A DNA stretch of 64,000 nucleotides, taken from positions 127,648-191,647 of the forward strand of contig DHEJ01000038.1 of the NCBI GenBank assembly GCA_002399815.1, given 5' to 3'. Below the pieces are notes generated by a model. The model was not told the DNA's origin, ran no database searches, and was given only the letters and a program-made list of their open reading frames with translations. A program made the position numbers and the translations under genes. Shown here piece after piece: positions 8,821-18,237 of the stretch. The DNA comes from Acholeplasmataceae bacterium UBA4853. Lineage in GTDB: Bacteria > Bacillota_I > Bacilli_A > Acholeplasmatales > Acholeplasmataceae. The number at the start of each line of letters is the position of its first letter. The stretch's first letter is position 1.

Positions 8821-11055
8821 TTAGGATTGTTTAAATTGAACTTTTTTAAATGTACTCGATTTTAAGAGTTGTACAAAAGGCATGGAAAATAACACAATCA
8901 TTCCAAATGATGTGATGACTAAAAATATCCTTATAATCATAAAGAGTGCTGGCATATGATTTGGATCAAATCTTAACTTCATTTCTAAAAAACTATATAT
9001 GACTACACTTTGAATCGGAATTAAGAATATTAAAAGAACGAGTACTGCAGCATAGAATAATCTTAGTCCTTGTGACATTTGTAGATCTCTCATGACATAT
9101 AACTCAAAAAAAGCGATATATAAAATTAGTATCAAGATATTACTTGCAAAAAATATCACTGACTTTATGAGTGATTGATTTATTTTCTTAACCATACGCA
9201 TTCTAGATTTCAATTCGATTTTTTGAATATTTGTAAATGTTTTGACTAGAACACTTTCATTTGTAACAGTAAACAGTAAATTGATAATTAAAAGCACATA
9301 AGAAGGTACAATAAGCATCATAATATCATAATGTATTATCATAAGTTCCATAGTTCTAAAATTCATTATGATGACTGCATCTTTATATCCCATGATGATA
9401 TAAGCTATGATTAAATATAAACTAGCTACACTTAAATTAAATATTTTTAAGTTCCATTTCAAAAATGCACCAAGGATATTAACAATTAAACTCAACAACC
9501 AAATCATAGGAATCGAAGTAAATAATATCATGGTAATAGGAAAGTTTGTTCCAATAAAAGCAACATTATTAATAGGAATATTACCTAAGATAAACGATAT
9601 GATCATATCAAACATATTTGATTGACTAACTAAATCAAACACTGATTGTTTAAGTCGCATTTCAGTGAGTGCATATAAAATAATTACACTAAATACGATT
9701 GTAAAGACCGTCTTAAACATATAGACAATATCTGTACTAAATAACGTTTTATTTGATTTGAAATATTGATTTAAATAAGAATCATCAACCACTTTTAAAG
9801 TTGGTATTTCCTTTAATTTAGGACTGCTTTGTTGAGAAAGACTTTGTGTTGATTGAACAGAATTAACTTGATAACTAACTGCTATATTTGATTGAATATA
9901 TTGATGTTTAGTAACCCATTGCTTAAATTTAATAGGTATCCATAATCCATAGATTCCAAATGTAATACCTGATAACAATAACCATATGATATAGTTTCCA
10001 ATTAATTGAGATCCATGTCCATCGAATTTTATACGCATACCATCAATCTTTTGATGTTTGGAAAACCAATCCATACGAATTGAAATAACCCAAGGTAAAG
10101 CAATTCCAATTGTCATTGTTAATAAGAAAACAGTCAGTATATTTATACCAATTAATCCTAAGGTTGAACCGGTAAATTCCGATATACTTGATTCATCATA
10201 ATCATGGAAATGTGTATGCTTTGCTTTCCACTGTTCAATTCGAACAGGTATAAAAATAGCATATATACCGAAAGTAATGAAAGTAAAAAAGACCCATTTA
10301 ATATAGGAACCAAAAAGTTGACCTCCAGTTCCATCAAAATAAAGTCTCTTTCCATGTATATATGTATGTTCTACTTTCCATCTATATCTCATAACTATTG
10401 CCCAAGGTAATCCTAAACCTAGGGTAATTAATATCAGGATATTAGAAAGAATGGTTGTACCAATCAAACCTAATAAACCACCCGTGAAATAGGATGCTTT
10501 TGTATAATCGATTCGAGAGTTATTTGTACTTGGTTGTTCGTGATCTATAACTTTAATTTCTTCTTTATGTTCTAAAACCACTTGTTCTTCTACATGTTTT
10601 ACTTCGGGAAGTTTTAATTCAGGTTCTACTTGAGTACTTTGATCACTTACTACTTCACTTGGCACTAAAACTTCATCTATTTTTGATTCATCAGCATTTA
10701 TTTGTGTCAAATCATTTTCAATAGTATCTGTTATTTCTTCTTTAATTGAAACTTCTTCTGAAAATGAAAGTTCAATTTCAGAAGCTTTAATATTTTCATT
10801 TAAATTAAAATTATTTTTGGTTTTAACTGTAAAATGTACTGTTTTTTTAGAATCAAACTCATTTTTGTATAAATTAAGTACATCAGCTACTGCGGTCTTA
10901 ATTGCTTCATCTAATGACAACAACAATCCTTTATTTTCTACTACATCCTCAGTGTGTTCATGGTTTTCAACATATTCTATACGTTGATCCCATTTACAAT
11001 AAGGACAAAAAGTGACAATCTTTGTCAGTTTATTTTTACATTTTGGACATATCAT
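8821..11055 (-). CDS. Zinc-ribbon, DUF898-like multi-pass membrane protein
   Basis: The N-terminus has two CxxC pairs (CPKC and CPYC) typical of a zinc ribbon. A charged linker rich in Glu and Val follows to about residue 185. Two tandem copies of a module with the pattern FTGGLLGLIG, two membrane helices, and FDGTGGQL/FDGHGSQL come next and resemble the DUF898/YjgN family. The last 300 residues add about six membrane helices that I do not recognise. The ATG at 11055 (MICPKC) is chosen because GGGGG lies 8 bases before it; the in-frame ATG at 11070 has no Shine-Dalgarno. It is the first gene of a pair with the giant lipoprotein, so it may sense or assist envelope assembly, but no function is known. 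Confidence 0.75.
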   Translation of the reverse strand: MICPKCKNKLTKIVTFCPYCKWDQRIEYVENHEHTEDVVENKGLLLSLDEAIKTAVADVLNLYKNEFDSKKTVHFTVKTKNNFNLNENIKASEIELSFSEEVSIKEEITDTIENDLTQINADESKIDEVLVPSEVVSDQSTQVEPELKLPEVKHVEEQVVLEHKEEIKVIDHEQPSTNNSRIDYTKASYFTGGLLGLIGTTILSNILILITLGLGLPWAIVMRYRWKVEHTYIHGKRLYFDGTGGQLFGSYIKWVFFTFITFGIYAIFIPVRIEQWKAKHTHFHDYDESSISEFTGSTLGLIGINILTVFLLTMTIGIALPWVISIRMDWFSKHQKIDGMRIKFDGHGSQLIGNYIIWLLLSGITFGIYGLWIPIKFKQWVTKHQYIQSNIAVSYQVNSVQSTQSLSQQSSPKLKEIPTLKVVDDSYLNQYFKSNKTLFSTDIVYMFKTVFTIVFSVIILYALTEMRLKQSVFDLVSQSNMFDMIISFILGNIPINNVAFIGTNFPITMILFTSIPMIWLLSLIVNILGAFLKWNLKIFNLSVASLYLIIAYIIMGYKDAVIIMNFRTMELMIIHYDIMMLIVPSYVLLIINLLFTVTNESVLVKTFTNIQKIELKSRMRMVKKINQSLIKSVIFFASNILILILYIAFFELYVMRDLQMSQGLRLFYAAVLVLLIFLIPIQSVVIYSFLEMKLRFDPNHMPALFMIIRIFLVITSFGMIVLFSMPFVQLLKSSTFKKVQFKQS

Positions 11056-11179
11056 GCTACTTACCCCCATAAGAAAACATGTTTATGATATTCGGTTATT
11101 ACCCCATATTAGAAATCATTGAATAATTTTCATCGACTCTATACTTAAATCATAGCATTGAATAGATAATCTTTATGTG

Positions 11180-11208
11180 ACAATTTTGTCCCAAATGGTT
11201 TATTATAG
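11180..11208 (-). promoter_or_regulatory. Putative promoter and inverted repeat before the zinc-ribbon gene
   Basis: The 310-base gap between 11071 and 11381 holds no gene. On the minus strand TATAAT lies at 11208-11203 with a poor -35. Just downstream GACAA-TT-TTGTC (11180-11191) is a perfect short dyad placed near +5 to +16, where a repressor could act. The rest of the gap shows only A+T-rich sequence and the terminator at 11334. Confidence 0.4.
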
Positions 11209-11333
11209 GTATTTTATATACACTTTATACACTGATAAATATAAATTCGTATAAATTTTAATATATTATGTATTAGAATCTAATCAACAAAATTCTAAGT
11301 TATATATGATTTAATTTATCTTTTCAAATAAAA

Positions 11334-11353
11334 AAACCTAAAAGATTAGGTTT
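11334..11353 (-). terminator. Terminator of the ABC transporter pair
   Basis: AAACCTAA and TTAGGTTT form a perfect 8-bp stem with an AAGA loop. On the minus strand it ends in seven T residues. It lies about 30 bases after the stop of the gene at 11382. Confidence 0.85.
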
Positions 11354-11381
11354 CTCATTTTATTGGTTATAATACCTAGAA

Positions 11382-14087
11382 TTAAATGATATTAATATTA
11401 AATATTGGTTGTTTTTTCAATCTAACGTATACATTGAATCCAACATTAACACTTAAAACAACGATTAACATAGATGCGACTAACACATAAGTATTCGTTG
11501 ATGTACTAAATAAGAATAATAAATCAGTATCCATTAATATATAAATATTTATCCAATATATGCCAATCTCTGTCAATGTTGTTCCTATAATAAATGCACA
11601 CAACCCAATAATTATAGATGCGTAAAAATATATTAAAAAAATATATATCATCTTGAATCCAGATGCAATCAATATTCCAATCTGTTTAATATGATGTAAT
11701 ATCGTTAAATGAATGATTTGGCTAAAGAATATAGCAAATATTATCAATGATATCACTAGAAGCGCTGGTAATATAATTCTATACAGCTGGATATTGGATT
11801 CAACTTTATCGATTTCATTAAACAAATAATGTCTTACCTTCAATTGATTATCACTGTAATTTAAGTGATTCACCTGAGTCATAAGGTTTTGATCTTCTAT
11901 ATGTGCTATTACCATAAATCTATTATAATCAATACTTCTTGCATAAAGTGATTCATATAAAAGGTCAGATACATATAGATTTGTTTCTTGTTGATTAAGT
12001 ATGATACCTAAAACATCAACTTCCATATTTTCAATATGGTCTACAGTGTATTTAAACTCTAATATAACTACATCTTCTATTACAAGTGTAGGTATGATTT
12101 CTTGATAAGCCTTAATCTGCAAGTCTTTTCCACTTTCACCAAACGAATTGTTTAGATAAAAGATTGAATTACTAGTTGAAGGCATAAAATTTGTTAGAGA
12201 TCCATATAAAAGACCTGCATATAACTCATAATAGATTGAATCTTCTAGCCAAGTATCATAATGATCAATGGTTTCATTAATGCCTTTGAGATCATAATAA
12301 TAAACTAAAGCTTCATAGATTTTTTCTTTGGTAATCTTATTTTCATCTTTAATATACTTATTTAACCACTCAAAGTATGTTTCATATAGATTCAATGCTT
12401 TATTAGGATTATAGCTCAACCATTTATTTAAACTTAAATATACACCACTTGTATGATTTAATGAGGTTGCTATAACATCATCATTAATTTTTCTAATATA
12501 CGAATACGTTGATACTTGATTTGATTTACTTAAAGAGAGTGTATATGGTTGAGGTTGAAGTTTAATTCCTTTATCCTCAATAGTTTCCAAAAGTGCTTTT
12601 GATATATAAAATAAATTATGATACTCATGATTCATTTTATATTCAAATTCACTGAGTAAATTTGGATAGTCAACTATCCAAGTATCATCATTTTCTAATA
12701 ATTTACCAAATGTAGCCATAGGTAATTTGGTATCAATAATACCCACTATTTTTACACTTTGAATGATATTACTACTTAAATTAATTCGTTTACCAATCAA
12801 ATCATTAGGTTCAGATACATCAATGGTAATACCCAAATAATCTTTAACGCCTAATGACTTAAGTAACCAATATGTATAATATGAAATAGCCACTTCATCT
12901 CTTTCAACTGGTAGTGAGCCTGTTACTAAATCCATCTTAAGGTGATTTAAAGTATCAAGGTTAATATGAGCGACACCTAGTAATTCAGTGATAAAAAATC
13001 TTCTTTCATATCCTGTTTTACTTCTTATAGTGCTTTCATCAATACTAAGTGATTCTAAATTAGTATTTACAATAACCATATCTTCTATACCCAACGCTTC
13101 TATATCCATTAAATCTTGATTATTGAGAGATGTTTGAAAAGACTGATTCACATCACTAAAGTTTTTTTGTTTATAAAAAGTCATAGTATTGAACTCGTTT
13201 TGATTTAATAACTCATTTCGATATGCTTCTGGCACATAAGATTCCATACTGATAATGATTGCTGTTAATGCAATCATTATCGCAAGAAGCATTACAGAAA
13301 ATATAAAGTGACTCATTTTAAACATTAGACTCTTAACTGACATTTCAAAAATAAGCTTATGTGGCATGTGCGGTTTAATAAGTACTGATTTTAACGGTTC
13401 ATAATCTAAATGATTGCTAAAAACCTGGTTTTCAATAATTCTTCCATCTTTAAGTTCAATGATTTGATCAGCATAAGCTTTTGCTAAACTCTGATCATGT
13501 GTTATGACAATAACTAGTTGTTTCTGTGAAATCTTTTTTAATAATTTAGTAATCTCCTCACCAGTTTTTGAATCTAGTGAACCAGTGGGTTCATCTGCAA
13601 GAATGATTTTTGATGATTTAGCTAAAGCACGAGCAATCGCAACCCTTTGTTGTTGACCACCAGATAATTCATCGATTTTTCGTTCCTTATAACCTTGTAA
13701 TCCTACAAATGTTAGTATGTTTTCAATGACTTGGTTTTCAGACTTAACACCATGTAATGTCAAACCTAATCGAATATTCTCATAAACATTAAGTTCTGGA
13801 ATGAGATTGTATTCTTGAAATACAATACCTACCATAGTATTTCTATACTGGTTTAATTCACTACTGGATAATGCTTCTAATTTATGTCCAAAAACTTCAA
13901 TACTACCTTCTGTCGCTTGATCTAATCCAGCTAGTAAATTCATGAAAGTACTTTTACCTGAACCCGATTTACCAACAACAAAAATCAACCCTTGATTGGG
14001 TAATAAAAGGTTTATATCTACAAGTGCCTTGACTTTTAGATTGTTATCAACTTGATAGTTCTTACTCACATGTTTTATATTAATCAT
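11382..14087 (-). CDS. MacB-like ABC transporter, ATPase fused to permease (second of pair)
   Basis: Residues 1-225 are an ABC ATPase of the LolD/MacB type, with Walker A GKSGSGKST, signature LSGGQQQRVAIARAL and Walker B ILADEPTGSLD. A membrane helix follows near residue 255, then an extracytoplasmic domain of about 500 residues, then three C-terminal helices of the FtsX type. At 901 residues it is longer than ordinary MacB (about 650) because of the large outer domain. It starts two bases after the stop of the gene at 14090 (TAAATATG), so the two are translationally coupled and probably form a heterodimer. Such proteins move lipoproteins, peptides or antibiotics by mechanotransmission; the cargo here is unknown. 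Confidence 0.88.
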   Translation of the reverse strand: MINIKHVSKNYQVDNNLKVKALVDINLLLPNQGLIFVVGKSGSGKSTFMNLLAGLDQATEGSIEVFGHKLEALSSSELNQYRNTMVGIVFQEYNLIPELNVYENIRLGLTLHGVKSENQVIENILTFVGLQGYKERKIDELSGGQQQRVAIARALAKSSKIILADEPTGSLDSKTGEEITKLLKKISQKQLVIVITHDQSLAKAYADQIIELKDGRIIENQVFSNHLDYEPLKSVLIKPHMPHKLIFEMSVKSLMFKMSHFIFSVMLLAIMIALTAIIISMESYVPEAYRNELLNQNEFNTMTFYKQKNFSDVNQSFQTSLNNQDLMDIEALGIEDMVIVNTNLESLSIDESTIRSKTGYERRFFITELLGVAHINLDTLNHLKMDLVTGSLPVERDEVAISYYTYWLLKSLGVKDYLGITIDVSEPNDLIGKRINLSSNIIQSVKIVGIIDTKLPMATFGKLLENDDTWIVDYPNLLSEFEYKMNHEYHNLFYISKALLETIEDKGIKLQPQPYTLSLSKSNQVSTYSYIRKINDDVIATSLNHTSGVYLSLNKWLSYNPNKALNLYETYFEWLNKYIKDENKITKEKIYEALVYYYDLKGINETIDHYDTWLEDSIYYELYAGLLYGSLTNFMPSTSNSIFYLNNSFGESGKDLQIKAYQEIIPTLVIEDVVILEFKYTVDHIENMEVDVLGIILNQQETNLYVSDLLYESLYARSIDYNRFMVIAHIEDQNLMTQVNHLNYSDNQLKVRHYLFNEIDKVESNIQLYRIILPALLVISLIIFAIFFSQIIHLTILHHIKQIGILIASGFKMIYIFLIYFYASIIIGLCAFIIGTTLTEIGIYWINIYILMDTDLLFLFSTSTNTYVLVASMLIVVLSVNVGFNVYVRLKKQPIFNINII

Positions 14088-14089
14088 AT

Positions 14090-16786
14090 TTATTTACTTT
14101 TCATAAGTTTATATGGATTAGTTTTTAGTTTAAGTAATGTCATTGTTATAGTGATTACTGTTGTTACTAGAAGTAATAAAATAACTGTTATGACAAATAA
14201 TCCCACATTAAAGTTTAGAACATTATATCTTTGATCTGCTGTTTGAGCATATACAAAATTCATAAAATTCGACATGTAATATATCAATGGAATAGCACAT
14301 AATGTAGCAATTAAATCAATTAAAACCATATCTGTTATAAAAGAAACTATAAATACTTTTTTATGCATACCAAGTGCATAAAAAATACCCATATTTTTTC
14401 TTTGCATCTGTAGGTTTAATAAAGTAATTAACCATATATAAACAACTAAAATCACTACAAACCCTATCGAAATAGCCACTAATATTGGATTAAGAATATC
14501 AACATTAGTTTTAGTATAATTAAGTATTTGGTAGTGAAATCCAGTATCCATATATTTTATTGATGAATCTTGGTTTAATAAAAACTGAGCTATATTCAAA
14601 GTTGATGAATCATTTTCTTGATCAACTTCCATTTGAATATAATTATATTTTCCAATATAATGATTAACCATCATTTCATCTAAATCATCATCTTTTAATG
14701 TAAGTGCCGATCTGCTATCTATAGAAATTCCAACAATCTGAAAATCTTCTTGACTAATAAATGATTGATTATCATAAAAAATAGATAAACTTAATACCAA
14801 ATTAAAGTCTTTAATAAATTCACTAAGGCTAGCACCTACATGTTCTAATCCAGTAGGACCAAACGGATTTTGGTATTTTAACTTACTTAAATCTTTAACT
14901 GAATTATCGACTGTTAACTCATCTAAAGTAATATAGATGAGATTTACATATAGATTATAATATGTATCATCAACCCAGTCATTATAATGTTCAATCGTAT
15001 ATTCAGGATAATACATCACAAGTGCATCATATATGGATGCTTTTGTTATGACAGAATCATTTTTAACATCTTCAAGCAAATAATCATAGATATACTCATT
15101 TAGATCATTATAATCTATTAATTGATTCAGTAAATCTAACGATATGATCCCTTGATTTAAACCAATATTTTCGTAACCCTCAAATAGATAGTATAAATCC
15201 TTTATATTTGACAGTGATTGAAATCTTGAAACATAGCTTTCTTCATCATTTAAAGTAAACTCCATGTATTCGTACTGACCCATGGTTGGTATTGATGTTA
15301 AGTTCTCATAGTATAATTGGTTCACATAAATATTATTGTGACCACCATAATATAATACAGAATATAAAATACTATCAAGTGTTCCATTAGTCAAACTTTT
15401 AGTTCTATCACTTATTTCTTTTGCATAATCTCCCGTATCAATAATTCCACTAACAATCATACTTCCATCATAGTAATCTTGATACAAACTAACACCGATG
15501 ATATCTTGATACTCATCAATAACATAATGTATACCATCAATCTTCCAGTCATAAGTTTTAAGAATATCATAAGTGTATTTAGTAATTAACACTTCATTAC
15601 GATTTGCTGGCATACTACCAGCAAGTAATGTATATTCATAAGCACTCATGATATCTAAATTTACTTTTGAAACACCAAATGTATATGTATATTCTGGAAA
15701 CTCATTATTTTGATTTACTTTATAAAATAAGTTACTCTGATAATCTATTTGAAGTGGTTTAACTGGATTTAGTTTAAGATCAACAAATTGTTCTTGTAAA
15801 AATATAACATCATGATCATTCATTTTTAAAGTGAAATCATAGTTTGAAGTTTCAAGCCTTTTTTCTATTGAAATTCTGTTCAATTCATTATCGCCTACAA
15901 CATTAACAAATAACTCATCAAACCTAAACAACATAGTACTCATTGTAATAAAAATGATAGAAATAGTTAACATGATATACATCACACTAAAAAAAGATTG
16001 AATAAACTTTTTCTTAACTGAATGAATGGCCAAATTTAACCCGATTTTGAAGAAAGGATTTGGTGTTATATGAACACTTACATTTGATTCAATAAATAAT
16101 GTATCATCACTAAAATTTATGATATCATGCTTGACAATTTGACCATCAGCAAGTTCAACTACTTGATCTGCATATCGACTTGCTAATGTATGATCATGTG
16201 AAACAACAATAACTAGTTTATCATGTGATATTTTTTTAAATAATTGAATCACCGATTCACCAGTTTCAAAATCTAGTGAACCAGTAGGCTCATCTGCAAG
16301 TATGATCTTTGAATCTTTAGAAAGTGCTCTAGCAATAGCAACTCTTTGTTTTTGTCCACCAGATAATTGATTGATCTTTCTTCTTGAGAATCCAGATAAT
16401 TCTACATATGATAAAAGACTTTCAATATAATTCTTATCATACTTCTTTCCTTGTAAGGATTTAGTTAATTGAATATTTTGTCCGACATTTAATTCTGGTA
16501 TGAGATTATATTCTTGAAATACAATACCCACGATATTCTTTCTATATTCATTTAGCTTACTACTTGAAAGTTCATTTAGTCTATAACCAAATAACTCTAT
16601 CGTACCATCATAAATATCATCAAGTCCACCTAAAAGATTTAAAAGTGTACTTTTACCAGAACCAGATTTACCAACAATAAAAACCAATCCTTTATCAGGA
16701 AGATTTAAGTTAATCTCTTTAAGTGCAAATACATCATCTTGATTTTGTAATTGATATCTTTTACTTACATCCTTGATTATAATCAT
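14090..16786 (-). CDS. MacB-like ABC transporter, ATPase fused to permease (first of pair)
   Basis: A paralogue of the downstream gene with the same layout: an ATPase with GKSGSGKST, LSGGQKQRVAIARAL and ILADEPTGSLD; a helix near residue 265; a large outer domain; and three C-terminal helices. Both proteins carry a related stretch near residues 585-630 with the pattern IY-ALV-YY then HY--W--D--YY-LY, which I do not know from MacB itself. A GGAGAA site lies upstream of ATG 16786. The divergent regulator at 17038 suggests control of this operon. Confidence 0.88.
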   Translation of the reverse strand: MIIIKDVSKRYQLQNQDDVFALKEINLNLPDKGLVFIVGKSGSGKSTLLNLLGGLDDIYDGTIELFGYRLNELSSSKLNEYRKNIVGIVFQEYNLIPELNVGQNIQLTKSLQGKKYDKNYIESLLSYVELSGFSRRKINQLSGGQKQRVAIARALSKDSKIILADEPTGSLDFETGESVIQLFKKISHDKLVIVVSHDHTLASRYADQVVELADGQIVKHDIINFSDDTLFIESNVSVHITPNPFFKIGLNLAIHSVKKKFIQSFFSVMYIMLTISIIFITMSTMLFRFDELFVNVVGDNELNRISIEKRLETSNYDFTLKMNDHDVIFLQEQFVDLKLNPVKPLQIDYQSNLFYKVNQNNEFPEYTYTFGVSKVNLDIMSAYEYTLLAGSMPANRNEVLITKYTYDILKTYDWKIDGIHYVIDEYQDIIGVSLYQDYYDGSMIVSGIIDTGDYAKEISDRTKSLTNGTLDSILYSVLYYGGHNNIYVNQLYYENLTSIPTMGQYEYMEFTLNDEESYVSRFQSLSNIKDLYYLFEGYENIGLNQGIISLDLLNQLIDYNDLNEYIYDYLLEDVKNDSVITKASIYDALVMYYPEYTIEHYNDWVDDTYYNLYVNLIYITLDELTVDNSVKDLSKLKYQNPFGPTGLEHVGASLSEFIKDFNLVLSLSIFYDNQSFISQEDFQIVGISIDSRSALTLKDDDLDEMMVNHYIGKYNYIQMEVDQENDSSTLNIAQFLLNQDSSIKYMDTGFHYQILNYTKTNVDILNPILVAISIGFVVILVVYIWLITLLNLQMQRKNMGIFYALGMHKKVFIVSFITDMVLIDLIATLCAIPLIYYMSNFMNFVYAQTADQRYNVLNFNVGLFVITVILLLLVTTVITITMTLLKLKTNPYKLMKSK

Positions 16787-16855
16787 GGTTACTATTAGTT
16801 CTCCATCTGAATCAGGTATAATAAAACGCTACATTTGATATTATTATCTCATACT

Positions 16856-16864
16856 TTGATATAA
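16856..16864 (+). promoter_or_regulatory. Extended -10 promoter of the regulator at 17038
   Basis: TGATATAAT is an extended -10 (TATAAT at 16859-16864), with TTGATA about 19 bases upstream. It lies in the intergenic region shared with the ABC transporter operon. The leader to the start would be 110-170 bases. Confidence 0.4.
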
Positions 16865-17037
16865 TCATTATCTAATTTAATAAAAACTTGTTTTTGATTC
16901 AACTTAACTATCTTCAAATTATTGATATGATCTACTCATAACCCAATTTAACTGTATTTTTAATTTCTGGTTATTTACTTATTATGATGTTAAATTTTTA
17001 TTATGAACAGGGCATATTTATCTCCTTTGGAATTTTT

Positions 17038-17652
17038 ATGGATAAAATTACAGAAACTAAAGAATTGGCACGTTATATTGAAAAACTAAGATCCTTAAGG
17101 AAAATTCCTCAAGAAGATTTTGTTGAAGGCATTGTTTCTCTTCGACAATATAGAAGATACATTCAAGGTACCTCTGCCATTCAAATGAAAATCATTAAAC
17201 AACTAGCAGAAAAACTCAGTTTTAAACCTGTATATATTTTGTTGGAGTTTGAGTCTGAAAAGTTAACTCAATACATTAATCAACAATTAACCGTAGTGAG
17301 TGGACATAACGTTAGAACTGTAGTACTGGTACTTCAGCAACTTTCAAAATATTATGGCATGATTGAAGATTATCATGAGGTTTTAGAATTTACCAATTCT
17401 GCAATTGATTATTCAATTAAAATGAAATCTATGTATTCTCTTGATTATTTATTCTATTATCAAGCACTAGCAAACTATAAGTTAAGCAATATCTCTAATT
17501 ATGAATCCGCATTACACAGTTGTTTTTGTATCCTTCAAACAGAAAGTAATCATTCAAAAACAGAGAAGTTTGTAACTATGATTGAAAAATCTTTCAAAAT
17601 TAACTTTTTAATATTTATTAAAGATTATATGAACTACAATAAAGTCCTATAA
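17038..17652 (+). CDS. XRE/Rgg-like transcriptional regulator
   Basis: The N-terminus (residues 1-65) has a helix-turn-helix pattern with SLRQYRRYIQG as the probable recognition helix. The remainder is helical and looks TPR-like, as in peptide-responsive regulators. I start it at 17038 (MDKITETKEL) because the 18 residues added by the ATG at 16984 (MMLNFYYEQG) do not look like part of the domain. Neither start has a strong Shine-Dalgarno site. It is divergent from the tandem ABC transporters and is most simply their regulator. At 205 residues it is shorter than full Rgg proteins, so the sensor domain may be reduced. Confidence 0.6.
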   Translation: MDKITETKELARYIEKLRSLRKIPQEDFVEGIVSLRQYRRYIQGTSAIQMKIIKQLAEKLSFKPVYILLEFESEKLTQYINQQLTVVSGHNVRTVVLVLQQLSKYYGMIEDYHEVLEFTNSAIDYSIKMKSMYSLDYLFYYQALANYKLSNISNYESALHSCFCILQTESNHSKTEKFVTMIEKSFKINFLIFIKDYMNYNKVL

Positions 17653-17653
17653 A

Positions 17654-17678
17654 AAAAGGAAAGATTGACTTTCCTTTT
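17654..17678. terminator. Bidirectional terminator
   Basis: AAAAGGAAAG and CTTTCCTTTT form a 10-bp stem around ATTGA, with A-runs on one side and T-rich sequence on the other. It separates the convergent regulator (stop 17652) and the CsoR-like gene (stop 17691) and serves both. Confidence 0.88.
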
Positions 17679-17690
17679 CTATCTTTTAGA

Positions 17691-17942
17691 TTACATACCC
17701 TTAACAATTAAAGATATTTCTTCTGACATATCTTCTAAATTAATTAAATGTTTTGATTCAATCGATTGGATTAAGTTACTTGCAGTAACTAGTCCAATCG
17801 TTTTTTCAATACTAGCTTTAATCGCTTTTAACTGTGTAATAATTGCCTCACAACTTTCATTGGATTCAACCATCTTTATCACACCATTCATTTGTCCATG
17901 AGTTCTTTTAATTCTATTTTTAATTTGATCATTACACTTCAT
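17691..17942 (-). CDS. CsoR/CstR-family repressor with one sensing cysteine
   Basis: An 83-residue all-helical protein of the CsoR/RcnR/FrmR/CstR family (DUF156), with RIKRTHGQMNGVIKM near the start. Cys31 matches the first sensing Cys of CstR. The second position (Cys60 in CstR, Cys65 in CsoR) is Ser60, and the CsoR His is Asn56. An extra Cys sits at position 3. It therefore lacks the copper-site set and the usual CstR disulfide/polysulfide pair. The ATG at 17942 overlaps the stop of the rhodanese gene by 11 bases; the in-frame TTG at 17948 is less likely. As the last gene of a persulfide operon it is most likely a sulfur-responsive autorepressor, acting at the operator at 19912-19925. Confidence 0.85.
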   Translation of the reverse strand: MKCNDQIKNRIKRTHGQMNGVIKMVESNESCEAIITQLKAIKASIEKTIGLVTASNLIQSIESKHLINLEDMSEEISLIVKGM

Positions 17943-18237
17943 AATCAAGTTTTCCTTTATAGGTACTCATACCACCTAAAACATTAATTACTTGATATCC
18001 ATTATTACCCAAATATCCAGCAACCACCTGAGATCTAGATCCTGAATAACATACGACATAATATGATTCATTTTTCTTAATCTTATCTAAATGATTCATA
18101 AATTCAGACATCGGTGTATGGATAGCACCAGGAATATGTCCTTCATTATATTCATCGATTTCTCTAACATCTAATACATTAACCTTTTGTTTCTTCATTG
18201 TTTGTTCTAATTCAAACATCATAACTGTTTTAAACAA
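17932..18237 (-). CDS. Single-domain rhodanese
   Basis: A protein of about 101 residues with the rhodanese fold: VLDVRE, GHIPGAIH, and an active loop CYSGSRS with Cys63 as persulfide carrier. The start is best placed at TTG 18237: AAGGAG lies 7 bases upstream, within the end of the preceding gene, and TTGTTTAA overlaps that gene's stop by 8 bases. A longer open frame to 18282 has no such site. It would pass sulfane sulfur to or from the reductase encoded upstream. It shares 11 bases with the repressor gene, so the three genes are tightly coupled. Confidence 0.87.
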   Translation of the reverse strand: MFKTVMMFELEQTMKKQKVNVLDVREIDEYNEGHIPGAIHTPMSEFMNHLDKIKKNESYYVVCYSGSRSQVVAGYLGNNGYQVINVLGGMSTYKGKLDYEV

